Both the position numbers and the translations under genes were made by a program. The notes under the pieces were generated by a model that had not been told where the DNA came from, did no database searches, and saw only the letters and a program-made list of their open reading frames with translations. Below are positions 46,901 through 54,846 of a stretch of DNA of 64,000 bases, piece by piece. Positions within the stretch are counted from its first letter, which is position 1, and every line of letters begins with the position of its first letter. This DNA is from Clostridia bacterium (GTDB lineage Bacteria > Bacillota > Clostridia > Oscillospirales > CAG-272), in NCBI GenBank assembly GCA_017461385.1, contig JAFTXZ010000008.1, positions 1-64,000 on the forward strand. The letters run 5' to 3'.

Positions 46901-46995
46901 TGAGTGAAAACAAGCTAAAAAGTCTTACTGTTAAGGGCAACAAGATTTCCTTTGATATCAAGCCATTTGAAATTATTACCCTAATAGTTAAATAA
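43963..46995 (+). CDS. α-mannosidase, glycoside hydrolase family 38
   Basis: This 1010-residue cytosolic enzyme removes α-linked mannose from oligosaccharides. The GH38 catalytic barrel starts near residue 235 with GHTHIDIAWLW (zinc His/Asp), followed by FMSSQ, GAMWVEAD, and LPDVFGYAGALPQIL, which carries the nucleophile Asp. Further on are the middle helical domain (HEAWETVLTNQFHDIIPGSS, with a zinc His) and C-terminal β-domains. No signal peptide, so substrates are imported. The ATG at 43963 follows TTGGAGG. It lies near a GH95 fucosidase gene, which suggests use of host glycans. Confidence 0.94.
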   Translation: MKLIQESLKNLGVVLGKLKENIVVKSFPVEGVTYKRCGYKSGSVLPNTDDFVPFSKDSTWGYERDEHAWFHLTVNVPELNGDEFKLSIRTEIDGWDATNPQFIAYVDGHIRQGLDTNHTSLYLSGKDSYDIMLYSYSGMEAKRTNLHLYADVVIENLDVKQLYYDVKVPYDALSFLNENSYEYHNIVAILEKAITKLNMLKLSSPEFYESVKDADMLLQKEFYQKFCKDQDVKTICIGHTHIDIAWLWTIEQTREKAQRSFATVIELMKRYPEYKFMSSQAILYKMVKEECPELYEEIKAMIKAGRWEVEGAMWVEADCNLSSGESLVRQVQYGKRFFKEEFGVDSKILWLPDVFGYAGALPQILKKSGVDWFVTSKIGWNDTNTMPYDTFEWRGIDGTGINTHFLTAQDEKKGRVPERFSSYCPSSDLAVIDGAWNRYQQKSLSNEAIVTFGFGDGGGDPTDDMLEKIRRASCGIPYLAQAKIGTATEFFNRLEKSIRNNPELLPTWRGELYLEFHRGTYTSIAKNKRNNRQCEFLMLDTEALCVMLNKLRNDKFPKKELHEAWETVLTNQFHDIIPGSSIPEVYERCDKEYKEIKELCAKYRENAFDFVANNTEDGYAIFNPHSFANSSCVKIDGKSVFVKNIPPKGYRIIKNFDAKNTISIKNNTVFTKFFTVKLDKNLNISSIYDKKNHREVIKRGHVANRLFVLENYPDQYDTWELQRSTKDKEYNVSEAYDVYNVVDGSRTGIHYKKKHLESEIEQIIWFYEDMPKIDFETKINWCQQRQILKVSFPVEINADIATYEIQFGNTQRPTHTNTSWDQAKYEVCAHKYADLSEGDYGVSLINDCKYGHDIHDGDMRLTLLTSAWNPDNMGNYNDQGMHELTYSLYPHSGNVASSDVVKYAYDLNLPMTAVKSCGSGTLPSEYSLVSVDKDNVIVETIKEAEDSCETVIRMYESKNSRCKVTLKLGFDINEAYLGDLSENKLKSLTVKGNKISFDIKPFEIITLIVK

Positions 46996-46998
46996 ACG

Positions 46999-47025
46999 AA
47001 AAGGCACTTTGAAAAGTGCCTTTTT
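46999..47025 (+). terminator. Terminator of the α-mannosidase gene
   Basis: Stem GGCACTT/AAGTGCC followed by TTTTT and further T-rich sequence. Confidence 0.8.
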
Positions 47026-47078
47026 GTGTTTTTTTATCCACTCATCACATATAATCTATTGATTGAGTGGTGATTTGA

Positions 47079-48677
47079 ATTAAAAAAATTAATAAAAATA
47101 TTAATAAGGTACAAAAATATTTTCTTAATGGTGCTCTCCTCTCTATAAGCAACATACTCATTAACACTATATCTGTTGGCTTTAGTGCCTTTATTTCGTC
47201 GTTGCTAGGTGCCGAGGGAATGGGCTTGTTTACCTTAACGACCGGTATATATAGCTTCTGTATTACTCTTGCTACCTCTGGAATCAATTTAGCGGTTGTG
47301 CGCAGAGTGTCCTCTGTTTTGCCTTACGATGAGCGAATCACGAAGCTTGACAAGGCTAGATATAACGCAGTTAGCAAAATAATGAAAAATTCTCTATTTT
47401 ATTGTCTTATTTTCTCTGTTATTTCTACTGTCTTCTTATTTTTTTGTGCTACGCCTATTGGTAGGTATGCATTGGGTGATTCTAGAACTATTCCCTCGCT
47501 AAAAATTATGGCACTGAGCCTAGTGCCAATTTCCATATCTAGTGCTATAAACGGATACTTTTTTGCAGTAAGAAGAGTTTACAAAAACGTGGTGTCAAAA
47601 TTCTTAGAGCAAGGGGTGAAAATTGGGATTACTACGATGCTAGTTGTTATGTTTTCTCCCAATGGGCTTGAATACTCCTGTGCCTCATTGGCAATTGGGT
47701 TGACGATTAGCGAAATTTTCTCTCTTGTTTTCAACGTAATTATTTATCTCGTAGATAGAAAAATGCACAGAAGTGGTGAAAAATGCAACACGGAAGAATA
47801 TAGCAATAAAAATCTTGGAGTTTTTTCAATTGCTTTTCCTGTGGCAATAAGCGCCTATGCACGGTCAGGACTTGGCACACTTGAACACCTTTTAATTCCT
47901 TGGGGACTTAAAAAGTCAGGCTCTAGCTCTGTCGTTGCCCTTGCCTCCTATGGAATTTTGCACGGAATGGTTTTCCCTCTTTTGTTTTTTCCATCTGCTG
48001 TGCTTGGCTCCTTTTCATCGCTATTAATACCAGAGCTATCTGCTTCCTTCGAAAAAAAGGATACCAAACGAATAAGCTATATAACTACGATGGTCATGTA
48101 TCTAACGTTAATTTTTGCTTTAGGAATTGCGGGTGTCTTAATTTGTTTTTCTAGAAAAATAGGTGTTTTGTTCTATAATAGCGAGGAAGCAGGCACATTT
48201 ATAGGACTTTTAGCTCCTCTTGTCCCGATTATGTATTTAGATGGCGTAGTTGACTCGATGCTAAAGGGTCTCGGCGAACAGCTATATTCAATGCGAGTTA
48301 ACATTGTAGATTCTCTAATCAGCGTATTTTTAATAATTTTTTTGTTACCAAATATGGGAATAAAGGGGTACATTACTGTAATTTTTATAACTGAGCTTTT
48401 CAATACCTCTCTTAGTATTTCAAAGCTTCTTTCTATAACAGGAGTAAAGCCATCGTTCATAAAATGGCTTGTTAAGCCACTTATAGCAATTTCCGTGTCC
48501 ACCTTAGTTACAAAATGGATTTTTGATTCAGGCTTCTACGGGTCACTCTTTTCAAGAGGCTTTTTTGTATTTGAATTGGCTTTTACAATAATTATGTACA
48601 TCCTGATCTCTTTGATAATTGGTGCAATTACAAATAAGGAATTACATCTATTCAAACGATTAACAAAAATCAATTAA
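47079..48677 (+). CDS. Polysaccharide/lipid-intermediate flippase (SpoVB-like), probable AUU start
   Basis: This membrane protein has about 14 helices of the MOP flippase fold and resembles SpoVB and other clostridial polysaccharide-export flippases. The open frame continues upstream of the first TTG (47202), and that part codes a normal N-terminus, KKINKNINKVQKYFLNGALL, including the start of helix 1. The only start that suits it is ATT at 47079, right after an in-frame TGA, with GGTGAT 4 nt upstream. That gives 532 residues. A TTG start at 47202 would lose helix 1. It lies between the α-mannosidase gene and a SleB-like gene. Confidence 0.75.
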   Translation: MKKINKNINKVQKYFLNGALLSISNILINTISVGFSAFISSLLGAEGMGLFTLTTGIYSFCITLATSGINLAVVRRVSSVLPYDERITKLDKARYNAVSKIMKNSLFYCLIFSVISTVFLFFCATPIGRYALGDSRTIPSLKIMALSLVPISISSAINGYFFAVRRVYKNVVSKFLEQGVKIGITTMLVVMFSPNGLEYSCASLAIGLTISEIFSLVFNVIIYLVDRKMHRSGEKCNTEEYSNKNLGVFSIAFPVAISAYARSGLGTLEHLLIPWGLKKSGSSSVVALASYGILHGMVFPLLFFPSAVLGSFSSLLIPELSASFEKKDTKRISYITTMVMYLTLIFALGIAGVLICFSRKIGVLFYNSEEAGTFIGLLAPLVPIMYLDGVVDSMLKGLGEQLYSMRVNIVDSLISVFLIIFLLPNMGIKGYITVIFITELFNTSLSISKLLSITGVKPSFIKWLVKPLIAISVSTLVTKWIFDSGFYGSLFSRGFFVFELAFTIIMYILISLIIGAITNKELHLFKRLTKIN

Positions 48678-48702
48678 CGCATCCCTTGGAAAATATTGTT
48701 CC

Positions 48703-48731
48703 TTGATTTATTCTTTTCCTTTTGATAAAAT
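48703..48731 (+). promoter_or_regulatory. σA promoter of the SleB-like gene
   Basis: TTGATT (48703-48708), 17-nt spacer ending TGA, TAAAAT (48726-48731). Confidence 0.55.
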
Positions 48732-48774
48732 ATTTGTGTAATGCATTGCGACTATCAAAGGAAAGGATGGTAAT

Positions 48775-49599
48775 GTGAAGAAAGCTTTATCAATATTTAT
48801 TATTTTGGTTATCGTTGCTACCTGTTTATCAACAAGCGTTAGTGCATCTAGCTCTTGGGTAAGCGTTAGCATCGAAAATTCAAGATTTACAGGCGGCGTT
48901 GTTGTTAAGGATAGTACAACATTCGTTGGAATAAGAAAGTTTGCGACCTCAATGTATAGCGACGCTAAGGTTACATATAACTATAGCACACGAACATTGA
49001 CTGTACAGTCAAGCAAACTATATTTAACTGCTACCGATGGAAAGAACTATATCGTTGCTAATGGCAGATATTTGTACACTCCATCCCCTGTTTTTATGCA
49101 ATACGGGGTTATGTACGCGCCTGTTTTACTTATGTCAAGAGCCTTTGGAGCAAGTGCCCGTTGGAATAATTCTACCTCATCCTTTAATATTACAAGAGGT
49201 AGCGGTGGTATTCTATCCGGCAGTGCGTTCTACAACGAGGACGAGGTGTATTGGTTATCAAAAATAATCAACGCAGAAAGTGGTGGAGAAATATTCAAGG
49301 GAAAGCTAGCAGTTGGTAACGTAATACTTAACAGAGTAAAATCCAGCTATTTCCCTAATACCATTTATGGCGTTATTTTTGACAGAAAAAACGGAACACA
49401 GTTTAGTCCTGTTGCTAATGGAACAATATACAAAGCTCCAAACGCTGAAAGTATAATTGCTGCTAAGATTTGTCTTGAGGGATACTCTATCGATGCTGGA
49501 ATTTTGTATTTTGTAAATCCAGCTGTAGCTCCAAACTCTTGGGTGGCTAAAAATCGACCCTTCTACGGACAAATTGGCAACCACGCATTCTTTTATTAA
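48775..49599 (+). CDS. Exported cell wall hydrolase of the SleB family with N-terminal copper-amine-oxidase-like domain
   Basis: This 274-residue protein has a signal peptide (about 1-24), a copper-amine-oxidase N1-like domain (about 30-140) often used for wall binding, and a C-terminal Hydrolase_2/SleB domain (about 155-274). The domain shows WLSKIINAESGGEIFKGKLAVGNVILNRV, with the catalytic Glu, and QFSPVANGTIY. SleB enzymes are lytic transglycosylases that cut spore cortex; this one could also act on vegetative wall. It starts with GTG inside ATGTGA; AAAGGA lies upstream. Confidence 0.9.
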   Translation: MKKALSIFIILVIVATCLSTSVSASSSWVSVSIENSRFTGGVVVKDSTTFVGIRKFATSMYSDAKVTYNYSTRTLTVQSSKLYLTATDGKNYIVANGRYLYTPSPVFMQYGVMYAPVLLMSRAFGASARWNNSTSSFNITRGSGGILSGSAFYNEDEVYWLSKIINAESGGEIFKGKLAVGNVILNRVKSSYFPNTIYGVIFDRKNGTQFSPVANGTIYKAPNAESIIAAKICLEGYSIDAGILYFVNPAVAPNSWVAKNRPFYGQIGNHAFFY

Positions 49600-49601
49600 A
49601 G

Positions 49602-49631
49602 AAAAAACTCCGACACGTGTCGGAGTTTTTT
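49602..49631 (+). terminator. Bidirectional terminator
   Basis: Perfect 20-bp palindrome (49607-49626) between A- and T-runs, separating the SleB-like gene from the converging aminotransferase gene. Confidence 0.85.
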
Positions 49632-50485
49632 CATTCTCTTCTTTCATGTGCTTTTGTAGACGCAAGGTAAGAATTGTAAATTGAATCTCTTAAAATTCTT
49701 AATCTTTCCTCATCCTTACCACCTACGGGCTTTCTACATATAGTTTTTACGCCACGAGCCATTTTAGATGAGCTTGTAACAATTATTTCATCTGCTGAAT
49801 ACAAATCGTCAAGAGTGTATTTTTCTTCTCTTACAGGAATATTATGCTTTCTTGCCTCCTCAATAAGATGTGCCCTAGTTACGCCTGGAAGGATGTGCTT
49901 ATCTGCTGGTGCTGTTATCAGCTCGCCATTTTTTAATATGGATATGTTACTATGAGAGCATTCAGTTATGTAACCGTCTCGAACAAATACAGTTTCCTCA
50001 CACCTATTATCCTTTGCTAGCTGTGCAGAAAGAACGCTTGGCAACAGGTTTAAGGTTTTTATGTTGCAATAGCTATATCTATAATCATTTGTAACAGCTA
50101 AATCCATCTTTTCAAATACATTATCAACCTTTTGAGGCTTTATTGTAATACAAAGGTTTCCCTTCCCCTCTGTAAAGGTATGCTCTCTTATTCCACTACC
50201 TCTTGATACGTGGAAGTACACAAATTTTTCCTCGCCATCGACAAGCTTAACCAGCTCCTTTATAAGGTGAGAAAGCTCCTCCTTTGTTTTTGGTGGTGTT
50301 ATGCCTAGCAAATGACAGTTTTGATACAATCTATTAACGTGCTCAAACAAAAGATATGGGATATTATTACGACACATTACCGCATCATATACCCCGTCTC
50401 CAAAGTAAAATGCCCTGTCGGTCATTGGCACAGATATTTCTTCTATCAAGCCAACTCTGCCGTTATAATACCCCAAATTTTTCAT
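49631..50485 (-). CDS. Class IV aminotransferase (D-amino-acid aminotransferase-like)
   Basis: This 284-residue PLP enzyme is of fold-type IV (Dat/IlvE). The pattern DRAFYFGDGVYDAV, the PLP lysine in NIKTLNLLPSVLSAQLA (about 146), and the phosphate-binding ECSHSNISIL plus VTSSSKMARGV are typical. Length and the GDGVYD block favour D-alanine aminotransferase over branched-chain enzymes. It would supply D-Glu or D-Ala for the cell wall. The ATG at 50485 has TTGGAGG upstream. It is 12 nt downstream of the GH95 gene and is cotranscribed with it. Confidence 0.86.
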   Translation of the reverse strand: MKNLGYYNGRVGLIEEISVPMTDRAFYFGDGVYDAVMCRNNIPYLLFEHVNRLYQNCHLLGITPPKTKEELSHLIKELVKLVDGEEKFVYFHVSRGSGIREHTFTEGKGNLCITIKPQKVDNVFEKMDLAVTNDYRYSYCNIKTLNLLPSVLSAQLAKDNRCEETVFVRDGYITECSHSNISILKNGELITAPADKHILPGVTRAHLIEEARKHNIPVREEKYTLDDLYSADEIIVTSSSKMARGVKTICRKPVGGKDEERLRILRDSIYNSYLASTKAHERRE

Positions 50486-50497
50486 ATAAACCTCCAA

Positions 50498-52795
50498 TTA
50501 AGCCATTAGTAATGCTTTATTTGGTTCAAGAAGTACCTCTGTATCTCTTCCACCTATATTTATTATAGCAGTTTGCTTAATTGGTGTTACTAATTTTAGA
50601 TTTTTAAGCTTATTATTTTCCCATTCAATATCAACCTTGATATTGCCCTTTGCCAAAAGTCCCTTGATGCTACCCTTCTTCATTTCTGTTGGGAGTGCAG
50701 GGAGAATTTTAATTTTTCCGTCCTCGCATTGCAGGAACATTTGCGCTATACCTGCACAAACGCCGTAGTTTCCATCAATTTGGAAAGGTGGGTGTGCATC
50801 AAACATATTTGCATAAGTACCACCCGAGTGCCACATATCAACTGAATTGTCAGGTCTTGCAGGCATAAAGCGAAGCTGATTTTTAACAAGCTTTAGTGCG
50901 TGGTCTCCGTCCTTTAGCTTAGCCCAAAGATTTACCTTCCAGCCCATGCTCCAGCCTGTGCCCTCATCTCCTCTTCTTTCAAGTGAGCGTCTAACCATCT
51001 CTGCAACCTCTGGATTGTTGTCGGTTGTAATCAAATCAGCAGGATAGAAGCCGTACAGATGAGATACATGGCGATGGTATATATCAGTTTCCTCGTACTC
51101 TCCGTCATACTCAAGAAGCTGACCCTCGCTTCCCTTTTCGTAAATGCCGATTTTATCCTTTCGTTCATTGATAGTTCTAGTAAAATCGTCATCTATACCC
51201 AGCACACCGGCAGATTTAGAAATATTTCTGAACAAATCCTCAATAATAGACTGAGACATAGCCGTATATTTACCTAAGTAAATTAAGCGATCTCCCTCGT
51301 TGTAGCTATTTTCCGGTGAGGTTGATGGTGTTAAAATATACCTTCCGTTATATTCCTCCATAACAGAAAGATAAAATTTTGCTGCCTCCTTCATAATTGG
51401 ATATGCAGTTTCTCTTAGATAATCCTTATCGAGGGTGTATTCATAGTGCTCATACAAATGACGGCATAGCCAACCAGAAGAAAGATTCCAGTAAGCGTAT
51501 TGAGTCGAATTTACAACCTTGGAGCCAACTGGTGTTGTGTGCGCCCAAAGGTCGCTATTATGATGAGATACGAAGCCATCTGCGTGGTATAGTCTTTTTG
51601 CAGTTTCTCTACCATTTACGCTTATGTTCCTTGTTAAATTTATAATTGGCTCATTACAGCTAACTAAGTCGTTCATAAGAACTGGCCAATAGTTCATTTC
51701 TGCGTTTATGTTCAAGGTATAGTTTGATGACCATGGTGCGTAATAGCTTTCATTCCATATACCTTGAAGGTTTGTAGCCTGTGAGCCTTCTCTTGAGCCT
51801 GCTATAACCAAGTATCTGCCAAAGTTATAAAGAAGCTCGCAAAGGCCCAAGCCCTTGTCTTCCTTCTTCAGTCTTTCGTCAGTGTCGCAAAGCTCCTCTT
51901 CACCACCAAAATCAGTTATTACACGATTAAACAGTGATGAAAAATCCGCTATGTGATCATTTTTTATATCCTCATAGCTTTTTTCAAACAGTTTTTCTAT
52001 TCGATCAAGGCATGGCTTAAGAGTCTCCTTGGTTGGAAGCTTATCAAAGGAAATAAAGCTTGTTTCTGCGCAAAAATAGATTTCCACATAGGTTGCGTCA
52101 TCAATGCGAACACTGGTATCCGTGCCCTTTTTCACATTTCCGTCTGTCTTTACCCTTGCAACTGCATTTACCTTTACTCCCTGACCATCATAAACAATTG
52201 GTAGCTCATCCTTTCTGTAGCTTGGTGCAAGCTCAGTTGGACACTCTCCTGCAAAATGCAAGTATTCATTCCAAGAGGTAACGTGACTCTTGCCTACACA
52301 ATCTCCATGCAGCTCATAGCTTGCCTTTTCTGATGAGCTTAGCTTTATCATAACACAGTTATCTGGGAAGGAAACGAAATATTCTCTTTTGTATTTTATG
52401 CCGTTCTCAGTGTAGTTAAGAGTTGCTATTCCTCTTTCCATATCAAGCTCTCGCTTGTAGTCTTCATATCTTCCATTAGTCGAAAGATTTTTAATATACA
52501 GAGTGCCAAGGAGCATATATGAATTTAGCCATTTTCCAGTAAAATTCTCCTCAAGCTCCCTTTGAGCCTCATAACGCTTACCCTCGCTTACGAGAGCCTT
52601 TGCCCTCTCGTTTGATTCATAAGCTCCTTCAACAAAATTATCACCTGGTTTGCCTGACCAGAGAGTGTCGTGATTTAGTGAAATTCTATCCTCCGAAACC
52701 CCTGAATAAATCATTGCACCTAGCTGACCATTGCCAAGCGGAAGTGCCTCCTCAAAGTATGTAGCAGGCTTACTATATCTTAGTATCTTTTCCAT
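50498..52795 (-). CDS. α-L-fucosidase, glycoside hydrolase family 95
   Basis: This 765-residue enzyme removes α-1,2-fucose, as on mucin and milk-type glycans. N-terminal blocks PATYFEEALPLGNGQLGAMIYSG and NHDTLWSGKPGD identify GH95. The (α/α)6 catalytic region carries NLQGIWNESYYAPWSSNYTLNINAEMNYW, SPENSYNEGD and WSMGWKVNLWAKL. No signal peptide is seen, so it acts on imported sugars. It precedes the class IV aminotransferase gene and lies near the GH38 gene. Confidence 0.93.
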   Translation of the reverse strand: MEKILRYSKPATYFEEALPLGNGQLGAMIYSGVSEDRISLNHDTLWSGKPGDNFVEGAYESNERAKALVSEGKRYEAQRELEENFTGKWLNSYMLLGTLYIKNLSTNGRYEDYKRELDMERGIATLNYTENGIKYKREYFVSFPDNCVMIKLSSSEKASYELHGDCVGKSHVTSWNEYLHFAGECPTELAPSYRKDELPIVYDGQGVKVNAVARVKTDGNVKKGTDTSVRIDDATYVEIYFCAETSFISFDKLPTKETLKPCLDRIEKLFEKSYEDIKNDHIADFSSLFNRVITDFGGEEELCDTDERLKKEDKGLGLCELLYNFGRYLVIAGSREGSQATNLQGIWNESYYAPWSSNYTLNINAEMNYWPVLMNDLVSCNEPIINLTRNISVNGRETAKRLYHADGFVSHHNSDLWAHTTPVGSKVVNSTQYAYWNLSSGWLCRHLYEHYEYTLDKDYLRETAYPIMKEAAKFYLSVMEEYNGRYILTPSTSPENSYNEGDRLIYLGKYTAMSQSIIEDLFRNISKSAGVLGIDDDFTRTINERKDKIGIYEKGSEGQLLEYDGEYEETDIYHRHVSHLYGFYPADLITTDNNPEVAEMVRRSLERRGDEGTGWSMGWKVNLWAKLKDGDHALKLVKNQLRFMPARPDNSVDMWHSGGTYANMFDAHPPFQIDGNYGVCAGIAQMFLQCEDGKIKILPALPTEMKKGSIKGLLAKGNIKVDIEWENNKLKNLKLVTPIKQTAIINIGGRDTEVLLEPNKALLMA

Positions 52796-52858
52796 TATGC
52801 GTTCCTTTCTGTGCCATGGAATTAAAATCCAAAATTACTCATATATTTTCTATGTAAA

Positions 52859-53104
52859 TTAAACCTTTTTATTCATCTTTTGAATACAAGACTTGCACAC
52901 CTGCTTGCCCTGATACAAAACATTATCCTTAGTGCTTTTGCAAAAAACACAGCTAGGTGCGTACTTTTTCAGAATTATACAATCGTCCTCAACGAAGATT
53001 TCCAAAGGATCCTTTGCGTCTATTCCTAACGTTGTTCTTAATTCCATTGGTAAAACTATTCTTCCTAGTTCATCAAGCTTTCTTACTATTCCTGTGGATT
53101 TCAT
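52859..53104 (-). CDS. AbrB/SpoVT-family transcription regulator with C-terminal zinc ribbon
   Basis: This 81-residue DNA-binding protein has an AbrB swapped-hairpin domain (MKSTGIVRKLDELGRIVLPMELRTTLGIDAKDPLEIFVED, residues 1-40) nearly like AbrB/SpoVT. The C-terminal part has CVFCK and CKSC, a two-pair cysteine site that likely binds zinc. Such regulators hold back or tune transition-state and sporulation genes. It is divergent from spmA-spmB; 10-bp-spaced ACAT repeats in the gap could be its operator. Confidence 0.92.
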   Translation of the reverse strand: MKSTGIVRKLDELGRIVLPMELRTTLGIDAKDPLEIFVEDDCIILKKYAPSCVFCKSTKDNVLYQGKQVCKSCIQKMNKKV

Positions 53105-53132
53105 ATTTAGCCCCCTTTTGTTATTCGAATTT

Positions 53133-53161
53133 ATTTTAACATTTTTTCAAATTACCGTCAA
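53133..53161 (-). promoter_or_regulatory. σA promoter of the AbrB-like gene
   Basis: TTGACG (53156-53161), 17-nt spacer ending TGT, TAAAAT (53133-53138) on minus. Confidence 0.6.
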
Positions 53162-53164
53162 CGC

Positions 53165-53210
53165 TTTTTTACATATTTTTACATTTATTTACAATATATT
53201 ACATTTTACG
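53165..53210. repeat. Four 10-bp-spaced TTACAT repeats between abrB-like gene and spmA
   Basis: TTACAT or TTACAA begins at 53169, 53179, 53189 and 53199, exactly 10 bp apart, so all lie on one face of the helix. The block is next to the AbrB-like gene's promoter and 9 nt before the spmA start region. It fits an operator for a tetrameric AbrB-type protein. Confidence 0.5.
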
Positions 53211-53218
53211 AGGAAACT

Positions 53219-53800
53219 ATGCTTGGTAAATGCTTTTCTGTTTTTTGTTTAAGCTCCATTGCTTATGCGTTAGTATTTGGAGACTTACGAGCACTTTGTG
53301 ATTCTGTGCTTTTGGGTGCATCAAAAAGTGTAACTGTTATTATTTCCATAATAGGCTTCATGACCTTTTGGAATGGAGTAATGGAGGTGCTGAAGGATTC
53401 AGGAATTATATCCTTTTTATCCAGGCTATTAACTCCTCTACTTAAGCACATTTTTCCAAGCTCCTTCAAGAACAAGGTGGCACGTGATGAAATAACCGCT
53501 TGTATAAGTGCAGGGGTTTTGGGACTTTCCAATGCTACTACACCACTTGCAATATCTGCAATTGAAAAAATGAATGAGGGACGAAGCAGTAGCTATGCTA
53601 CAAAGGATATGATTACCTTAGCTATAATCGGTTGTGCCTGCTTCAACCTAATACCAACAACTATTATTTCAATGCGTGTATCCCAGGGCGCTTCCATTTC
53701 TTATGAAATCATTGTGCCAGTTTGGATTTGCTCCTTTGCCTGCATGAGCTTAGGAATTATACTTTCAAGGGTTATAGGTGCTTTCAGTGCAGATCGTTGA
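53219..53800 (+). CDS. spmA: Spore maturation protein A
   Basis: SpmA (193 residues) is a membrane protein with a nucleoside-transporter-gate (Gate) domain, needed for full dehydration of the spore core. Hydrophobic helices and the block FWNGVMEVLKDSGIISFLSRLLTPLLKHIFP, and LGLSNATTPLAISAIEKM, match the family. Ribosome site is GAGGAAAC. No clear σA promoter was found before it, as expected for a mother-cell or forespore gene. It overlaps spmB. Confidence 0.94.
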   Translation: MLGKCFSVFCLSSIAYALVFGDLRALCDSVLLGASKSVTVIISIIGFMTFWNGVMEVLKDSGIISFLSRLLTPLLKHIFPSSFKNKVARDEITACISAGVLGLSNATTPLAISAIEKMNEGRSSSYATKDMITLAIIGCACFNLIPTTIISMRVSQGASISYEIIVPVWICSFACMSLGIILSRVIGAFSADR

Positions 53801-54317
53801 AAAATCCTCTTTTTTTGTTATTCCATTCATTCTTTTTGTTGTGGGTGTGATTATTCTTTTTGGGCGAAAAAAAGACTACTTTGATAGTTTTTTAACGGGC
53901 GCTAAGAATGGTGCGACAAGCGCTGTATCTCTTTTGCCGACAATGTGTGCACTTATTGTTGGTGTAAGCATGTTTACAGGCTCAGGAATTGGGGATTTTA
54001 TTTCAGAGGGACTTTCTCCTTTTTTTGACAGAATTGGTGTTCCTAGTGAAATACTTCCCTTGATTTTGACAAGACCGATTTCGGGAAGTGCATCGCTTGC
54101 TTCACTGGGAGAGATACTTTCAAGATATGGAGCTGACTCATATCCTGCACTTTGTGCCTCTGTTATTGTTGCATCAACAGACACGGTGGTTTACGTAATT
54201 AGCATATACTTTGCAAAGTCTAAGCTAAAGAAAACACGATACGCATTACCTATTGCTCTTTTCATTTCAGTTTTTTCCGTTTTTCTTTCCTGCATTTTAG
54301 TAAGAGCGTTTTTTTGA
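53787..54317 (+). CDS. spmB: Spore maturation protein B
   Basis: SpmB (about 176 residues) is the partner of SpmA, also with a Gate domain: KNGATSAVSLLPTMCALIVGVSMFTGSG and LTRPISGSASLASLGEIL are family blocks. I prefer the GTG at 53787, with AGGTG 5 nt upstream, over the GTG at 53778; either start lies inside spmA, so the overlap is 14 to 23 nt and implies coupled translation. Confidence 0.92.
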   Translation: MQIVEKSSFFVIPFILFVVGVIILFGRKKDYFDSFLTGAKNGATSAVSLLPTMCALIVGVSMFTGSGIGDFISEGLSPFFDRIGVPSEILPLILTRPISGSASLASLGEILSRYGADSYPALCASVIVASTDTVVYVISIYFAKSKLKKTRYALPIALFISVFSVFLSCILVRAFF

Positions 54318-54378
54318 ATATTTTTCCTTTTTTCAGTAAACAATCTATTCAAAAATAATTTGTTAAGAGGATTGATTT

Positions 54379-54642
54379 ATGGAAAAAAGCTGTCAAAAAA
54401 GGATCGTTTACTTAAAGAATCCAAAAAGTAAGTATTTTGATGAGGCTTACTTTATTTTGAAGAAAAACGTTTGTGAGAGCGAGGAAAGCCTCGTTAAGGA
54501 AGCGGAGCGAATTTTAGGTAAGGCAACAATTACCCAATGCGAGGAAAAGCAACAAGACTCAGTAGGAATAATTCCTTGCTTAATTGGTGCTTTTTCCGGA
54601 GCTATTGTTACTTTTCTCGCTTGTCTTCCATTTGTAATTTAA
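54379..54642 (+). CDS. Small single-membrane-span protein of unknown function
   Basis: This 87-residue protein has a charged N-terminal helix (CQKRIVYLKNPKSKYFDEAYFILKK..., about 1-50) and one C-terminal membrane segment (IPCLIGAFSGAIVTFLACLPFVI, about 64-87). It has AGAGGATT before the ATG. It follows spmB by 61 nt and may be a further spore gene, but I do not recognise the family. Confidence 0.6.
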   Translation: MEKSCQKRIVYLKNPKSKYFDEAYFILKKNVCESEESLVKEAERILGKATITQCEEKQQDSVGIIPCLIGAFSGAIVTFLACLPFVI

Positions 54643-54668
54643 TGTCGATATTTAGCCTAGCTTCTCTA

Positions 54669-54697
54669 TTGACTTGCGTAGCTTTTTGTGTTAAAAT
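54669..54697 (+). promoter_or_regulatory. σA promoter of the RNase J gene
   Basis: TTGACT (54669-54674), 17-nt spacer ending TGT, TAAAAT (54692-54697). Confidence 0.6.
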
Positions 54698-54734
54698 TAT
54701 GTCAGTATTATTTCGTTTACAATTCGGCTGGATA

Positions 54735-54816
54735 AAATGCGGGGCCGTTTATACGCATTTTGGATCTCCACCGTTTATATTTTCCGTTATCTCAGCAAGG
54801 ATATAACGGTTGTTTT
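54735..54816 (+). promoter_or_regulatory. Structured leader of the RNase J gene
   Basis: Two hairpins lie in the ~140-nt leader: AAATGCG/CGCATTT (54735-54760) and CCGTTAT/ATAACGG (54783-54808), the second followed by TTGTTTTT. The second could be an attenuator. RNase J may also cut its own leader. Confidence 0.35.
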
Positions 54817-54846
54817 TCGTATTTAATCTATTTAGAGAGGAATTTT

